NCBI GenBank assembly: GCA_029962745.1
Contig: CM057157.1
Span: 9,576,587 to 9,640,586 of the forward strand
Direction: 5' to 3'
Length of the DNA: 64,000 nucleotides
From: Echinometra lucunter
Lineage: Eukaryota; Echinodermata; Echinoidea; Camarodonta; Echinometridae
Shown one piece after another: positions 12,441-23,425 of this stretch (within the stretch, counting starts at the first letter, position 1; each line of letters opens with the position of its first letter). A model generated the notes under the pieces. It was not told the origin of the DNA. It made no database searches and worked only from the letters and a program-made list of their open reading frames with translations. The position numbers and the translations under genes were made by a program.

Positions 12441-12544
12441 TGTGGGTGTGCGTGTGTGTGTATCTGTATACGAAATTGATCCTCAATTTCTCGTGAACGG
12501 CAAATCATCCCCCCCCCAGGTGTAAGAACCTGTCTACGCCACTG

Positions 12545-12975
12545 CTCCTCCTGCATACTAATTCCCCTCCTCCTCTTCCTCCTCCTTCTTCTCCTCTTCC
12601 TCCTCCCTCCTCCCTCTTCCCTCCTCCCTCCTCCTCCTCCTCCTCCTCTTCCCCTCGCCCTCATTATCGTCCTCCTCCTCCCTCCTCCCTCCCTCGTCTT
12701 CCTCCTTCTCCACCTCTTCCCATCGCCCTCCTCCTCGTCTTCCTCTCCTTCTCTCCTTCCTCCTCCCTCCTCCCTCCCTCCTCCTATTTCTCCAGCTCCT
12801 CCTCCTCCTAATCCTCCTCCTCATCATCCTCCTCCTTCTCCTCCTGCTCCTCCTGCTCCTCCTCCTTGTCCTCCTCCTGCTCCTCCTCCTCCTCGTCCTC
12901 CTCGTTCCCCTCGTCCTCCTCGTTCCCCTCGTCCTCCTCCTCCTTCTCGTCCTCCTCCTCCTCTTCTACCACCAC
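12545..12975. repeat. CTC/CCT polypyrimidine tract
   Basis: About 430 bp are almost pure pyrimidine on the plus strand, with CTC, CCT, CTT and TCG units. The long E/G/R-rich and S-rich open frames on both strands come from this composition and are not genes. Confidence 0.9.
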
Positions 12976-12991
12976 CTGCCCCTCATCATCT

Positions 12992-13139
12992 GGGCCCCGT
13001 CTTACAAAGAGTTGCGATCGATTCGAATCAATCACAACTTTGAGACTGATCTCAACTGTGTACTTAAGAGATAAGAGCTGAGATCATTCTCAAAGTTGAG
13101 ATTGATTCGAATCGATCGTAACTCTTTGTAAGAGGCCCG
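12992..13139. mobile_element. hairpin MITE, GGGCCCCGTCTTACAAAG ends
   Basis: Near-perfect inverted repeat. TTACAAAGAGTTGCGATCGA at the left is mirrored by TCGATCGTAACTCTTTGTAA at the right. Non-coding, and abutted by a second hairpin element at 13135. Confidence 0.8.
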
Positions 13140-13274
13140 TTGCATAAAGCTTACTATAATAGTAACTTTACTATTATAGTAACTTACTGGATTTTGATTG
13201 GCTGTTGAGCAACATGACATAATCAACAGCCAATCAAAATCCAGTAAATTACTAAATTATCTAGTAAATTACCC
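13135..13274. mobile_element. hairpin MITE, GCCCGTTGCATAAAGCTTAC end
   Basis: CTGGATTTTGATTGGCTGTT and its reverse complement form a central hairpin, with TAGTAA arms outside. The family is related to the copies at 27214-27370 and 44790-44930, which share GATTGGCTGTTGAGCAA. It ends in a poly-C run of about 19. Confidence 0.7.
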
Positions 13275-13291
13275 CCCCCCCCCCCCCCCCC

Positions 13292-14788
13292 GCATCACCC
13301 CCGCCAAGGCCTAGATGCGCTACGGTGGGTGACTACATGACAATACGCTGAATATTAACCCACAAGAACCGGGCTGGCCCAGGATAATCTGAAGCCTAAG
13401 GAATGATAAGTTCAGGAGTTAACATAGTCAGTAGATTAATTACAGAGACATATAGTCCATTTACTCTTTGACATAAAGTTCTTGTTCAACACATTTAACA
13501 GTAAAATCTCAAAAAAAACGTTAAAATGAAAGAAGGAAAGATTTTATCTATACAGGTATGAAGCGTACATTTCCTTAGTATGAAAGTGGGCTTGTCGCCG
13601 GGAAAAAAACAACCTTCTTCCTGCATAACGACATTTTTTTCTCTCATGAGAGCCGAGAGTGCATAGGAAGTGTAATATCATTTTTTTTCCAAAAGAGGAA
13701 ACAGCAAATTAATAGCTTCTCACGCAATGACAATTGTTTTAACGGCTTAACAAAAACATTGTCAGATAAATTTACACGAAAGGAACAAGCGACGCAAAAA
13801 CTCGCTCGGGAAAATGCACAATGTTGCATGGAAATTCAGCCCAGTATAGAAAATTCTCTGACCCAAATTAATGACTTATTAGATAACTGTGTAGCCTTAT
13901 GTGGAAAAAAATAAGAAAAAGGAATCTATGAAGACTGGAATTCACCCTTGTAAACCAGAAATAGGCAAACTGAAATATGACGACATGAAACTGTAAAGCA
14001 GAATGATTTTGGCTTTTTATCAAGATATTTTTTAGAAGTATGCACTATCAGGAAGATCATAAATCCATAGACTGACAGATATAATTATTAAGAAAAATGA
14101 AGAATTCATCGTATGCTCCCACTGAGATTACAAAGAGCTCTGAAATAAATTATTGCCTAATAATGACATTGCTTGTTTACTTGTTTGATTGAATTTTATT
14201 TCCGCATTCAGTAACATGATACAAAATGTAAACACATTTTGAGACATTTACAGTTTATTTTCTGAGTACAAGGAAAGTATAATTGTATTGGAAAATTAAT
14301 ATTTTATAATTAACAGAAATTTCGGAACGCAGGAGATCGTCATCATATTTCGTGAGTTGCGTGATGTCAGCGGCAGCGTCAAAGTATAAAAAGTGACCGT
14401 TTAGAACAATACAAATTTGAAGAAAAGAGGTAATGATAGTGTAATGGGAGTGAAGTGCGTAGTAATTATGTCTCATCTGCTGAGAGTCCCTTTTAAAGGT
14501 TTCCTCCACTATACAGCGAGCATTTATTTATATACTTATTTATTTGTACTGAATTGACGTCATTACGTATATATATTTTATATCACTCTGAATTGTTGAT
14601 TTCATAATGCGAAAATCAATGTAAAAATTTTATTTGCTGTTATTGTGGAAATAAATGAAATGAAATGAAAAAAATGAATAATTTCCATGCTTCTCTGTTC
14701 ATCGAACTAGCAGATTTTTTCTCTTATTTCCAAAGTGCGCCTCATGGCTCTCTGTTTCCTTCATGCGGGTTCAAAGCCGTTTTGTTAG

Positions 14789-14792
<4 letters not shown>
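13292..14792. other. intergenic, no gene recognised
   Basis: Ordinary AT-rich sequence. The longest frame has fewer than 90 codons, with no domain or splice pattern. Confidence 0.6.
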
Positions 14793-14842
<50 letters not shown>

Positions 14843-14874
14843 CCTCCCTCCCCATATATATATATATATATATA
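14793..14874. repeat. (CA)n and (TA)n compound microsatellite
   Basis: CA repeats of about 44 bp are followed by a short unique stretch and an AT-dinucleotide tract ending near 14874. Confidence 0.95.
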
Positions 14875-14952
14875 TGCATTTTCATCCTTTGTCTTTCCTA
14901 ATCTCTTTTACTTCTTATATCCCTCTGCGCCTCAAAAATAGTTAACTAGATC

Positions 14953-15012
14953 GACGGCGCATTATAAATGCTGTATTTATCATGATTTATTATTATTATC
15001 ATTATCTACACT
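14953..15012 (+). mobile_element. probable LINE 3' tail remnant
   Basis: ACGGCGCATTATAAATGCTG followed by ATTATT units resembles the 3' end typical of CR1/L2-like LINEs. The better preserved copy at 20760 has GCGCCTTATAAATGTTATGT followed by the same kind of tail. No coding part survives here. Confidence 0.4.
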
Positions 15013-16143
15013 TTCTTTAAAAAATAATAATAATAATAATAATGATTATTTATAACGTTGTGGATCGCCTGAAGATGGCATTTTGCCCCCCCCCCCCCCC
15101 CCTCCTCCCCTTGACTTCTTACTATATTGAAAGTTATAACCCTTTGCCAACTCCCTTCGGCTATTGTCACGATCGTACGATTATACAATCGTAGTAATAA
15201 TTACTCTCTCCTGTTCAAGTGTACCGTGAAGGGAACCTGAAAGCGGATACTTGAGCGATATAGCATCAGTGACTGCACAAAGGATATAAAAAATTCCAGA
15301 AATTATCGAAAGAACCATTTTCATTATTCTTCCCTCAAAATTGTTTCAGGAGGCGAAGTTTTAAATATAGTGTCCTTTTAGGACCTGCAGACTTAGACAC
15401 TTATTCATTTTCTTTTCATACATATATTCAAACAGTGTTTATTTTTCCACTAAATTAAACAGTGTGTCACAGCTATTGGTAAACAAAAACATGTTTTTTC
15501 GAAGTTTGATTTAAAGTGCGTACTTGATAAACAGGTTAAAAGGCTAGAGGGGGAAATAAAAGTGAAAGCAGTGAGGTCATATAACAAGAGCACTTCATAC
15601 AGTCCATCTATATTTATTGATGGATCGATGTTTATCAAACTTTTACAAATTTGTACACCAATTTTGTGTGCTATTTCCTTGTTTGCAGATGTTAGTTTGA
15701 ACAAGAGTCAAGGGTCTATTGGACAGATTGGATATCCCTGATGATTGGAATATTGTTCAATTTAAACCTCTTACAATGTGAATCTTATGATGCGAATCTT
15801 ACACTGCAACCGAATATATTGTCATTGCATAACTTTAAATAAGAATGTTGAACATGTTTTTGGCAAAGCTGAGAGGCTTTATCATTCTTTTGGGGGGAAG
15901 AAGGGGTACCGTGAACTGATCAGTTCAAATCAATTTATTTGAATGACATTCAATACTGTTTTATTGTCATCAATGCAACAAAAATGCCATTATACAAATG
16001 AATCATTGAAATGGAACATCATCCATATAGTCAAATAGTGTGGTTTCATATCTTTCTTGGTATTAAAGGATTTAAGAAGAAATTTCTGAGTCCTTGTTCA
16101 ACCCTTTTCCCTCCATAATTATATGTAACCACTTACAACCAAT
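15013..16143. other. intergenic, no gene recognised
   Basis: Short AAT and poly-C tracts near 15026 and 15087. Otherwise unremarkable AT-rich sequence. Confidence 0.6.
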
Positions 16144-16189
16144 GTGTGTTGTTTAATGTTGTTTTGTTTTGTTTTGTTTTCAGACTTTG

Positions 16190-16259
16190 TACTATACTGC
16201 TACTACCACTACTACTACTTCTACTACCACTACTACCACTACTACCACTACTACTACTT

Positions 16260-16323
<64 letters not shown>

Positions 16324-16387
16324 CACTACTACTACTACTACTACTACCACTACCACCACTACTACTACTTCTACTACCACTACTACC

Positions 16388-16449
<62 letters not shown>

Positions 16450-16592
16450 CACTACTACCACTACTACCACTACTACCACTACTACCACTACTACCACTAC
16501 TACCACTACTACCACTACTACCACTACTACCACTACTACCACTACTACCACTACTACCACTACTACTACTACCTACTACTACTACTACTAAT
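16190..16592. repeat. (ACT)n trinucleotide tract with ACTACC higher-order units
   Basis: About 400 bp of ACT units. The 3' half settles into alternating ACT and ACC with a period of 6 to 9 bp. All reading frames are open (poly-T, poly-Y/H, poly-L/P, and poly-V on the other strand), which explains the 120-190-codon frames here. None is a gene. Confidence 0.95.
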
Positions 16593-16599
16593 TCTACAT

Positions 16600-17333
16600 C
16601 TACTTTCCTACTTCTACAGTTATATCAAATTGAAATCTTTCATTTGTCCCCTAATCTTACACAGGCAAGATTTAAACTAAGTAAAGATGAAAACCATTTG
16701 GACTGTGCGCCTTATCGGCTGTAATCACGTCCTGGTGGATTAACCGGTCACTTCAGGAAATTCCGCAAAACTCAGAATTCAGACAAACAAAACGGTAAAA
16801 CTGAAATGACCACTTGAGATAACAGTCGATACACATGTACTTCTCTTCCGTAATCATTGTGTTCCTAGAAATGATTTTTTTCTTCATGTATAAGGTCAGC
16901 ATGAGCAAGGTTCATCTGAAATTTGGTTTAATGAAAAATTCATCGTCCTTCATGGCCGCCCCCATTCCATTTCCTTTCATGATTCACAGTTAAAATAATG
17001 GTAATGTGTAGTGGAAATAAATGAATGATGCAATGTTATTTCTAATGTTATTTCTAATTTTGTACTGTTTCTTCTATGTCCAGTGATTGATAATGAATAA
17101 ATACATAAATAAAAAAGTTTAGAGCCGACAAATTTTATGTAAACAGAACAAAACAGAAAATTTCTGGTAGCTATCAATACGCCGTATACTTGCATGTACA
17201 CAGCGTGTCACGTAAATACATGTATTTCAATAAATAGTACTAAACTAGGCATGGGGAGGAGGGAGATGAAATTATGCAGTCACTTCACTGATTCTGTGCC
17301 TGAAACCATCGATATGATAAGTCACGTGATATG
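16600..17333. other. intergenic, no gene recognised
   Basis: No coding, RNA or repeat signal that I can support. Confidence 0.55.
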
Positions 17334-17616
17334 CAGGGCTGTAGCCAGAGTTTGATGTGGGGGCACATAACTGAATGTTGATTGCCGTACAAGGCGGAGG
17401 GGTCTAAGGGGAGAGGGTGTCTCCCTTCCCTTTGAAAAATTATTGCTTATCTAAGAGGGCTAAGTTGTAAATTGGTGGACAAAATTCTCTTGTGTGTTTA
17501 TTTTTTATAACAGTAAAATTTCAACACAAACTTTGGATTTGTTTGGGGGAGGGACACGTGCCCTCCGTGCCCCCCCCCCCCCCCCCCTCTCCCCTCGCCC
17601 GTGGCTACGTGCCATG
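17334..17616. mobile_element. hAT-type non-autonomous element, degraded
   Basis: The left end CAGGGCTGTAGCCAGAG and the reversed right end CATGGCACGTAGCCACGG fit the CA..GTAGCC pattern of the element at 10515. The flanking 8-mers GTGATATG and TGATTATG are only partly alike, so the target duplication is weak. Confidence 0.55.
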
Positions 17617-17919
17617 TGATTATGTGCGTGTTATCACATCGATGTGGGCGGTGGCACGAAGATTTTTTTTTTTCAGACTTCGTTGCTTTCAGCCTATTAA
17701 GACGATAGGATTAAACAAACGTTAGGCTCTGTAAACGATTTCCGCTGTAGTTCTCGGTACAAACAGTATATCAAACCCCTTCTTCCTCCTCAAACCCGAT
17801 AAAAACTAGCCTACTTTCGGAATATAAACTTGAGGCAACTTCAGTAGCCCTGTCTATCACTTTCAGAAATGTTCGGACTTTACATCGGCTTATGACATAA
17901 TTCGAACATGATTTGTAAG

Positions 17920-18178
17920 CAGGGGCGTAGACAGCGGGGGGGGGGGGGGGGGGGGGGGGGTGAGGGGTATGCATCCCCCCCCCACCTTGTGAGGTGGGGA
18001 TATGACATATACAATCATCCCCCCCCCCCCCCAGGTTTTAGGATGATTGTACATGTTATCTCCCCAGGTTTTAGGGAAGGATGTTTGCTAACAATTAAAC
18101 TGAATTAACATGTTTAGAAATGATAGGAACAGCAATAATAATAATAATGATCATTATCATTATAACGACAACGATAAC

Positions 18179-18255
<77 letters not shown>

Positions 18256-19129
18256 TAATAATAATAAGTAATGTGTTATCATTATCATTATTATTATGCC
18301 TATGATAATAATAATAGTTATCATCATCATCATCATCGTTAATGTGACTGAAATGACGATTACTATCATAACTATATCAATCATTATTCTGATTTATGTA
18401 GTTATTCATATTACTTTTGGGTAACTTCGGCGCTGTCACAGTTTTTCTGAAGTGGTGTAACAACAAAAAAATTTTAAAAGATAAATAGCGTGATGCAAAT
18501 ACGCAATAATGTGTGTCAGTCCATATTCTATATCGTTTGTCACAGTGCGTATATCTTCTATTTATGTCTGTGCATCATTGGCGTAAATCCCGGGGGAATG
18601 GGGGGATATATCCCCCACTTTTTTGAGAGGGGGGATGCCGGGGGGATGGCATGTACAAATATCCCCCCCCCCACACACACACACACTTTTTAAGGAAGAA
18701 ATGATATTTGAATTAATCGTTAATAAAAATTTTTAATAATCTGTCATAAACAACCATCATATGTTAGAATTTCTATTTGAAAATTTGATTTAAAACCAGA
18801 AAAGCGCTTATTTTTGGCTCGCTCGCTCGCAAGATAAAAATTAAAATGTGTGTAAGGGGTCTGTGCAGGTGGGTGAGGGCGTGTGTTTATACTTAAGTGT
18901 GAGTTCGACAAAAAAAAAAAATCGGCAAAAAGTTGATCCCCCCCCCCCACTCCTCAAAGTGGATTTACGCAGGTGCTGTGCATTCAGGTGTATGTGTGTG
19001 AGGGTGTGTTTGTGAGGGTGTGCGTATGTGTGCGTGTGCGTGTGTGTGTATCTGTATACGAAATTGATCCTCGATTTCTCGTGAACGGCAAATCATCCCC
19101 CCAGGTGTAAGAACCTGTCTACGCCACTG
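17920..19129. mobile_element. hAT-type non-autonomous element, copy B
   Basis: Bounded by the perfect 8-bp direct repeat TTTGTAAG (17912-17919 and 19130-19137). The ends are CAGGGGCGTAGACAG and, reversed, CAGTGGCGTAGACAGG, the same as copy A at 11446-12544. It holds a G run of about 23, a C run, an (AAT)n tract at 18177-18264 and the same unique stretch as copy A. A further element is nested at 18576-18975. Confidence 0.88.
18576..18975. mobile_element. nested hAT-type element inside copy B
   Basis: Bounded by the perfect 8-bp direct repeat CTGTGCAT (18568-18575 and 18976-18983). The ends are CATTGGCGTAAATCC and, reversed, CACCTGCGTAAATCC. Copy A lacks it, so it inserted after the two copies diverged. 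It includes a GGCTCGCTCGCTCGC stretch, also typical of this style of element. Non-coding. Confidence 0.85.
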
Positions 19130-19505
19130 TTTGTAAGTGCAGTATAGGCTTTCGAAATTGCACTTGAGTTGATTTTTTCGAAAGTAGTTTTTATCGTGTT
19201 CTCACTATACTCTGGTATCTTTTGATACCATGAAATGTCTATGGAGAAATCATTATCTGCATACGCAACCGGAGTCCCCACGCACAAGGCGGGAGGGGAG
19301 GTCGGAAAAATCAACAAGTTAGACGAAAATTTTGGACTCTGCTATTAGTAAGAAAAACTGTGCTGATATTTTAGGATTTGCCAAAATGTGGAAGGGAAAA
19401 ACAGTTTTTCCAATACCCCCCCCCCCCCACAAGGTTGCCAAAATTTCACCCCCTCCCTAAAAATAAATATTGTATTGAGGTCCAGAGACGCCCCGGTAGA
19501 GACAT

Positions 19506-19666
19506 GGGGAGCGCGCGTTTTATGAAGTGTTTTGTCAGTGATTTTTACTGACAAATTTTCTCTCAGCCAACCAGATGCAAGGATTTCTGATCACTAGCTT
19601 ATAACAGTTTTCACTTTAAAAAAAAAAAAAAAACACTGACAAGATACTTTATGAAACGCTGCCCCG
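19506..19666. mobile_element. degraded hairpin element related to the GTTTCATAAAACT family
   Basis: CGTTTTATGAAGTGTTTTGT on the left is answered by TTTATGAAACG on the right. The interior GATGCAAGGATTTCTGAT and CTTATAACAGTT resemble the MITE at 9724. The boundaries are uncertain. Confidence 0.5.
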
Positions 19667-20141
19667 CACTCGATTTTATTTATTTATTTAATTTTATTCA
19701 TTTGATTTTCAGGCAATAGACAAGAAAAGAACGAATACAAATAAAGAAAGCGAGAAAGAGATACCACCGACTAGTGCCAGAAAATAATGAGAATTAGAAG
19801 GAAACCATTGAAAGGTTCTCCTCACTATTCAGTGGTTTACAAACTTAGAGCATACATAACGAAGGCAATATCAATTGAAATTTCTATTTACATTTGTTGA
19901 ATCCATTAGAATGATAGAGTGAAGATGACAAAAGCACAGAACTTTTTACTGAATGGTACATGTTTCGAAGTTGGCGCACTTCATCATCGGCCTAGGATTT
20001 TCAGTTAGAGTCAACTGATGTCTATACTCTTTGGCTACAAAGAGAATTATGCAGTGGTTACAAATATTTTGTGATTTGGTTTGATTACAAGGAAAATCAT
20101 GCGATTAATAATTATTGCAAGGTATGTCATGGAATCCGTCA

Positions 20142-20275
20142 GGGCCCCGTTTCATAAAACTTGTTATCAGTAACAACTGCCACATTTCTATGACAAATTT
20201 GCTTTCAGCCAATCAGATGCAAGAATAACAGCTATTCCAACTTGTTATTGATAACAAGTTTTATGAAACGGGGCT
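20142..20275. mobile_element. hairpin MITE, GGGCCCCGTTTCATAAAACT family
   Basis: Same ends as the copy at 9724-9871, with TTATCAGTAACA and TTGATAACAAGTTTTATGAA arms. The interior CAGCCAATCAGATGCAAG is shared with the relatives. Non-coding. Confidence 0.8.
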
Positions 20276-20759
20276 CTATGGTCAAGGGGAAGCCTGTTGG
20301 TTGAGTTTAGGTTTGGTCCAGTAGATGTGTACATGATCTTTTATTTTGAGTTGAAAATCTGTGTGGGCATGCAGTATCAAGAATTTGAAAGCATTGTGTA
20401 TTCTGATAGACATTGTTTTGAAGACTGATGATAAAATATATCCAAGTTCGAAACATGTGCCATTTATTTAAAAAGTTAATGTGTTTTTGTCATCTTTATT
20501 TTCTAGCTATACTGTTGAGTCATTCATTTGGGAATAATAGAGTAATAAAAACAGGTTTTAAAAAATACAGAAAACAAGCAAGCAAGCAAGGAAAAGAATC
20601 GAGATCAACAGAAGGAATTAGAAGTAAAAGACATGATAACTAGAAAGTAGTGACATAGTGATGGTGTTTGGAAAAAAATACTGATTGGGGAAAAGGCAAA
20701 GCTGAATATGAACGCAGTTTACATCATCCTAACTGATTCATTCATTCGTAATGGTCCCT

Positions 20760-21105
20760 ACACTTTGAAATAAATTACCAGCACACATTCGGAATATTGA
20801 TTCCTTCCATCAGTTTAAGACACTACTTAAAACCCATCCTTTTAATTTGTAATATCGCGAATGCGAGGACTCAGCTGTGAGTCGGTCAAGGGAGGTGTAC
20901 ACCATCATGCTCTATTATTTATGATTGACATTTTTCGTTATTCAAGTATGGTTTGATGAGATAGCTTAATTCCATTGATTTAATCAATTTTTACTTCAAT
21001 TTATGTTCTGGTAATTTACTTTTAGACCTGATACAGCTTAGGAACACCAGTATTAAGCGCCTTATAAATGTTATGTATTGTTACTATTATTATAAGCGCT
21101 TTGAT
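20760..21105 (+). mobile_element. LINE (CR1/L2-like) ORF2 C-terminus and 3' tail, decayed
   Basis: From 20760 to 20852 the plus strand reads TL*NKLPAHIRNIDSFHQF, then KTLLKTHPFNL and a stop. This matches the usual last residues of non-LTR retrotransposon ORF2 (LWN.LP..IR...S...FK..LKT.LF), with the Trp codon turned to TGA. Further on, AAGCGCCTTATAAATGTTAT and a TTATTAT tail end the element. It is a dead 5'-truncated copy. The family call rests on memory of such C-termini. Confidence 0.65.
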
Positions 21106-21602
21106 AATGCTTCAGTAATATAGTACACGCATACATGTATGAGCGGGGTCACTTAGAAGCAGGCTTACTTCCATTTCGTGTAATAAAAGAGGAAACCATA
21201 TGGCAACAATGATGATTTTTGGGGGGTGTGTAGTTTCCTTGTAGTCACAACAATATGAAGAAAACAGTCCGTTCCATTTTAGAGGCGCTAAATTGTTAAC
21301 CATTATTAGAGATTTTCGGGAAAAGTCACGTCTATGATCCTTACAAAAGTCAAGAGTGAGCAATTTTGCCTTCTTCGAATTAAGAAAATAAGCATAACAG
21401 TGAAATGGTTACTGCGTAGGTGTTATGTTGCAGCAGTAGGCTGAAAATCTATCTAGTGAGTTGTATGTCCCGGGTTTCACCTTTTTGATTTTCTGTTCTT
21501 CTTCATTTTTTTCCCTGCCTCATCCAATTTTTGCTCATATGAAAAGAATTCTCACGTAGTACTGCACATTTAATGCACCTTCTCTCCTCTCCTCTATTTT
21601 TG

Positions 21603-21604
<2 letters not shown>

Positions 21605-21662
<58 letters not shown>

Positions 21663-21666
21663 ACTT

Positions 21667-21701
<35 letters not shown>
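21605..21701. repeat. (CT)n microsatellite, interrupted
   Basis: Two CT blocks separated by TTTCTCTCACTTG. The E/R-rich and S/L-rich frames over it are artefacts. Confidence 0.95.
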
Positions 21702-21704
<3 letters not shown>

Positions 21705-22085
21705 CCCACTTCCTTCTCTCCCCCTCCCCCGCCTCTCCATGCATACAACTATAATTGTTAAAAAGCCTTACTTATAGCAGCAATTTTTTCTTAAATGTAA
21801 CCTTTATCTCTTTTTGTGTTGATGTTTTTCTATCTCTTTTTTTACTGCGCCAAAAGCATCTACTCATCACGGATACTGGTGCATTAGAAGTGCTCATATT
21901 ATTATCATTATTATTATTATCATTATTATAATTGCAAAGACTTGTAATACCAAGTACCAAGTAGCAATGAACATATGGTTTGCATTTCTATTGAAACTCT
22001 TTTCAATCCTAAGTCTGGGGTCTTCTCTCAAAGACACGAAATTCAATAAGACTAATAATTCTTCAAACTACATTTGGCTCTTATG

Positions 22086-22091
22086 TTTATT
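22086..22091 (-). terminator. distal polyadenylation signal AATAAA for YTHDC1 (candidate)
   Basis: TTTATT on the plus strand reads AATAAA on the minus strand. It lies 3.3 kb after the stop codon, where the sequence changes back to repeat-rich intergenic DNA. A more proximal AATAAA stands at 23934-23939. Confidence 0.4.
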
Positions 22092-23097
22092 GAACAGTAG
22101 TATGGAATTGTAGAAACACAAAGCACAAAGGGATATTTACTAGGTACAAATATTCCACATTTGGTCACAAGAGTTCAAAGTCTGTACAAATCAAATTCAA
22201 AATATGCACCACTGAAACAAAACTATTGTATTTCTAACTTTTTGTTATGTACATGTACAAAAAATATGAATATCTACAGGGTAACAAACTCCTGCCGCAC
22301 TTAAATGAGCATTTACCAGCTTTCGCAACTGCATGGAACAGGACCCATGATAATTTTTTTCCTTCTTCATCTTGTTTAAAGGGCAGCTTCCCCCACAAGA
22401 GAAGAATCTACATAAAAATTACAAGGAGAATTGAATTTAATAATAAAAACAAATCCCCCCCCCCCCCCATTCTGATGAACAAACTCAATACATTCAGCTT
22501 CACATTGTCAATGAAAAGTATATATAAAGGTATGAAATGCCCATTTGGTTCTCAGACACGCTAATATTACAAATGTTTGTTTATGAGGTTCATTTTACCA
22601 CAAGTGTATGAAGAAATATGAATATATTGAAATTAGAATCTTTGCATGAACACTTCAAAAGTATTGAGCAATGAAAAGCATAATTTTCAAAAAATTGAGA
22701 AATTTAATCTTGTGCAAAGGGGTTGTGGTAGTAGTAGAGTACAAATCAAGTGACTAAACCAATCGACAACTATTTGCATAGCACATGCTGGTCAATTTTC
22801 AATGACAGTATTCTTAAAGGCATTTTCATTTCACCATTTAAAAAACAAATCCACAGTTTCACATAGCTAGCTCTTTGTTGTATGAATAGTTTGCTAGTTA
22901 TGTACATCAATGGTCAAAGCCAAAGAGGAAGGGATAGATAGAGGCAGTACACTGTCTTGAAGTCCAGTTTGTAATTGATACAAGTACAAAGCAGACCTTG
23001 CCCTGATGGTTTTGTTTAATATCACAAAATGAATGAAGGTACCAGTAGAAAGGAATCAAGTACGAGGACAAGATTTGTTGTAAGACCTTTAACCCCA

Positions 23098-23425
23098 CCA
23101 AGGACACAGATTTTGTGAGGGTACAATCAATCAATCCTCTGCTTCTGTTCCTCCTCTTCAAATTGGCAACAACGTCATTTTTTTTTTCATCCACACCTCT
23201 TCATCTTCAACCACAAAATCAATATCTACAAAACGGAACTATATACCAGTAGAAGTTAGGACATAGATTTTGTGAGGGTACAATCAATCCTCTGCTTCTG
23301 TTCCTCCTCTTCAAATTGGCAACAATATCATATATATATATTTTTTTTTAATCAACACTTCTTCATCTTAAACAAAATCAATATCTACAAAAAGGAACTA
23401 CATGTATATACCAGTAGAAGTTTGA
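23098..23425. repeat. tandem duplication of about 165 bp inside the 3' UTR
   Basis: The block starting near AGGACACAGATTTTGTGAGG (23100) and ending in CCAGTAGAAG (23255) is repeated immediately, from AGGACATAGATTTTGTGAGG (23260) to CCAGTAGAAG (23420). The copies differ by few substitutions and small indels, mainly in their T and AT tracts. Confidence 0.9.

Larger units (their letters stand above)
11446..12544. mobile_element. hAT-type non-autonomous element, copy A
   Basis: Bounded by the perfect 8-bp direct repeat CTCCTCCT (11438-11445 and 12545-12552). The ends are CAGGGGCGTAGACAG and, reversed, CAGTGGCGTAGACAGG. The interior holds G and C runs, a long (AAT)n tract and a unique stretch (GACTGAAATGACGATTACTA and onward) shared with copy B at 17920-19129. 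Copy A also carries a nested insertion at 12223-12440. There is no transposase, and the poly-I and poly-N frames come from the AAT repeat. Confidence 0.88.

Noticed and set aside
12320..13081. E/R/G-rich and S-rich frames on both strands
   Set aside because: Composition artefact of the CTC/CCT tract. The TSD of the neighbouring hAT element runs into it and no splice context exists.
16144..16724. Open frames of 120-192 codons on both strands
   Set aside because: They are translations of the ACT trinucleotide tract (poly-T, poly-Y/H, poly-L/P, poly-V), not genes.
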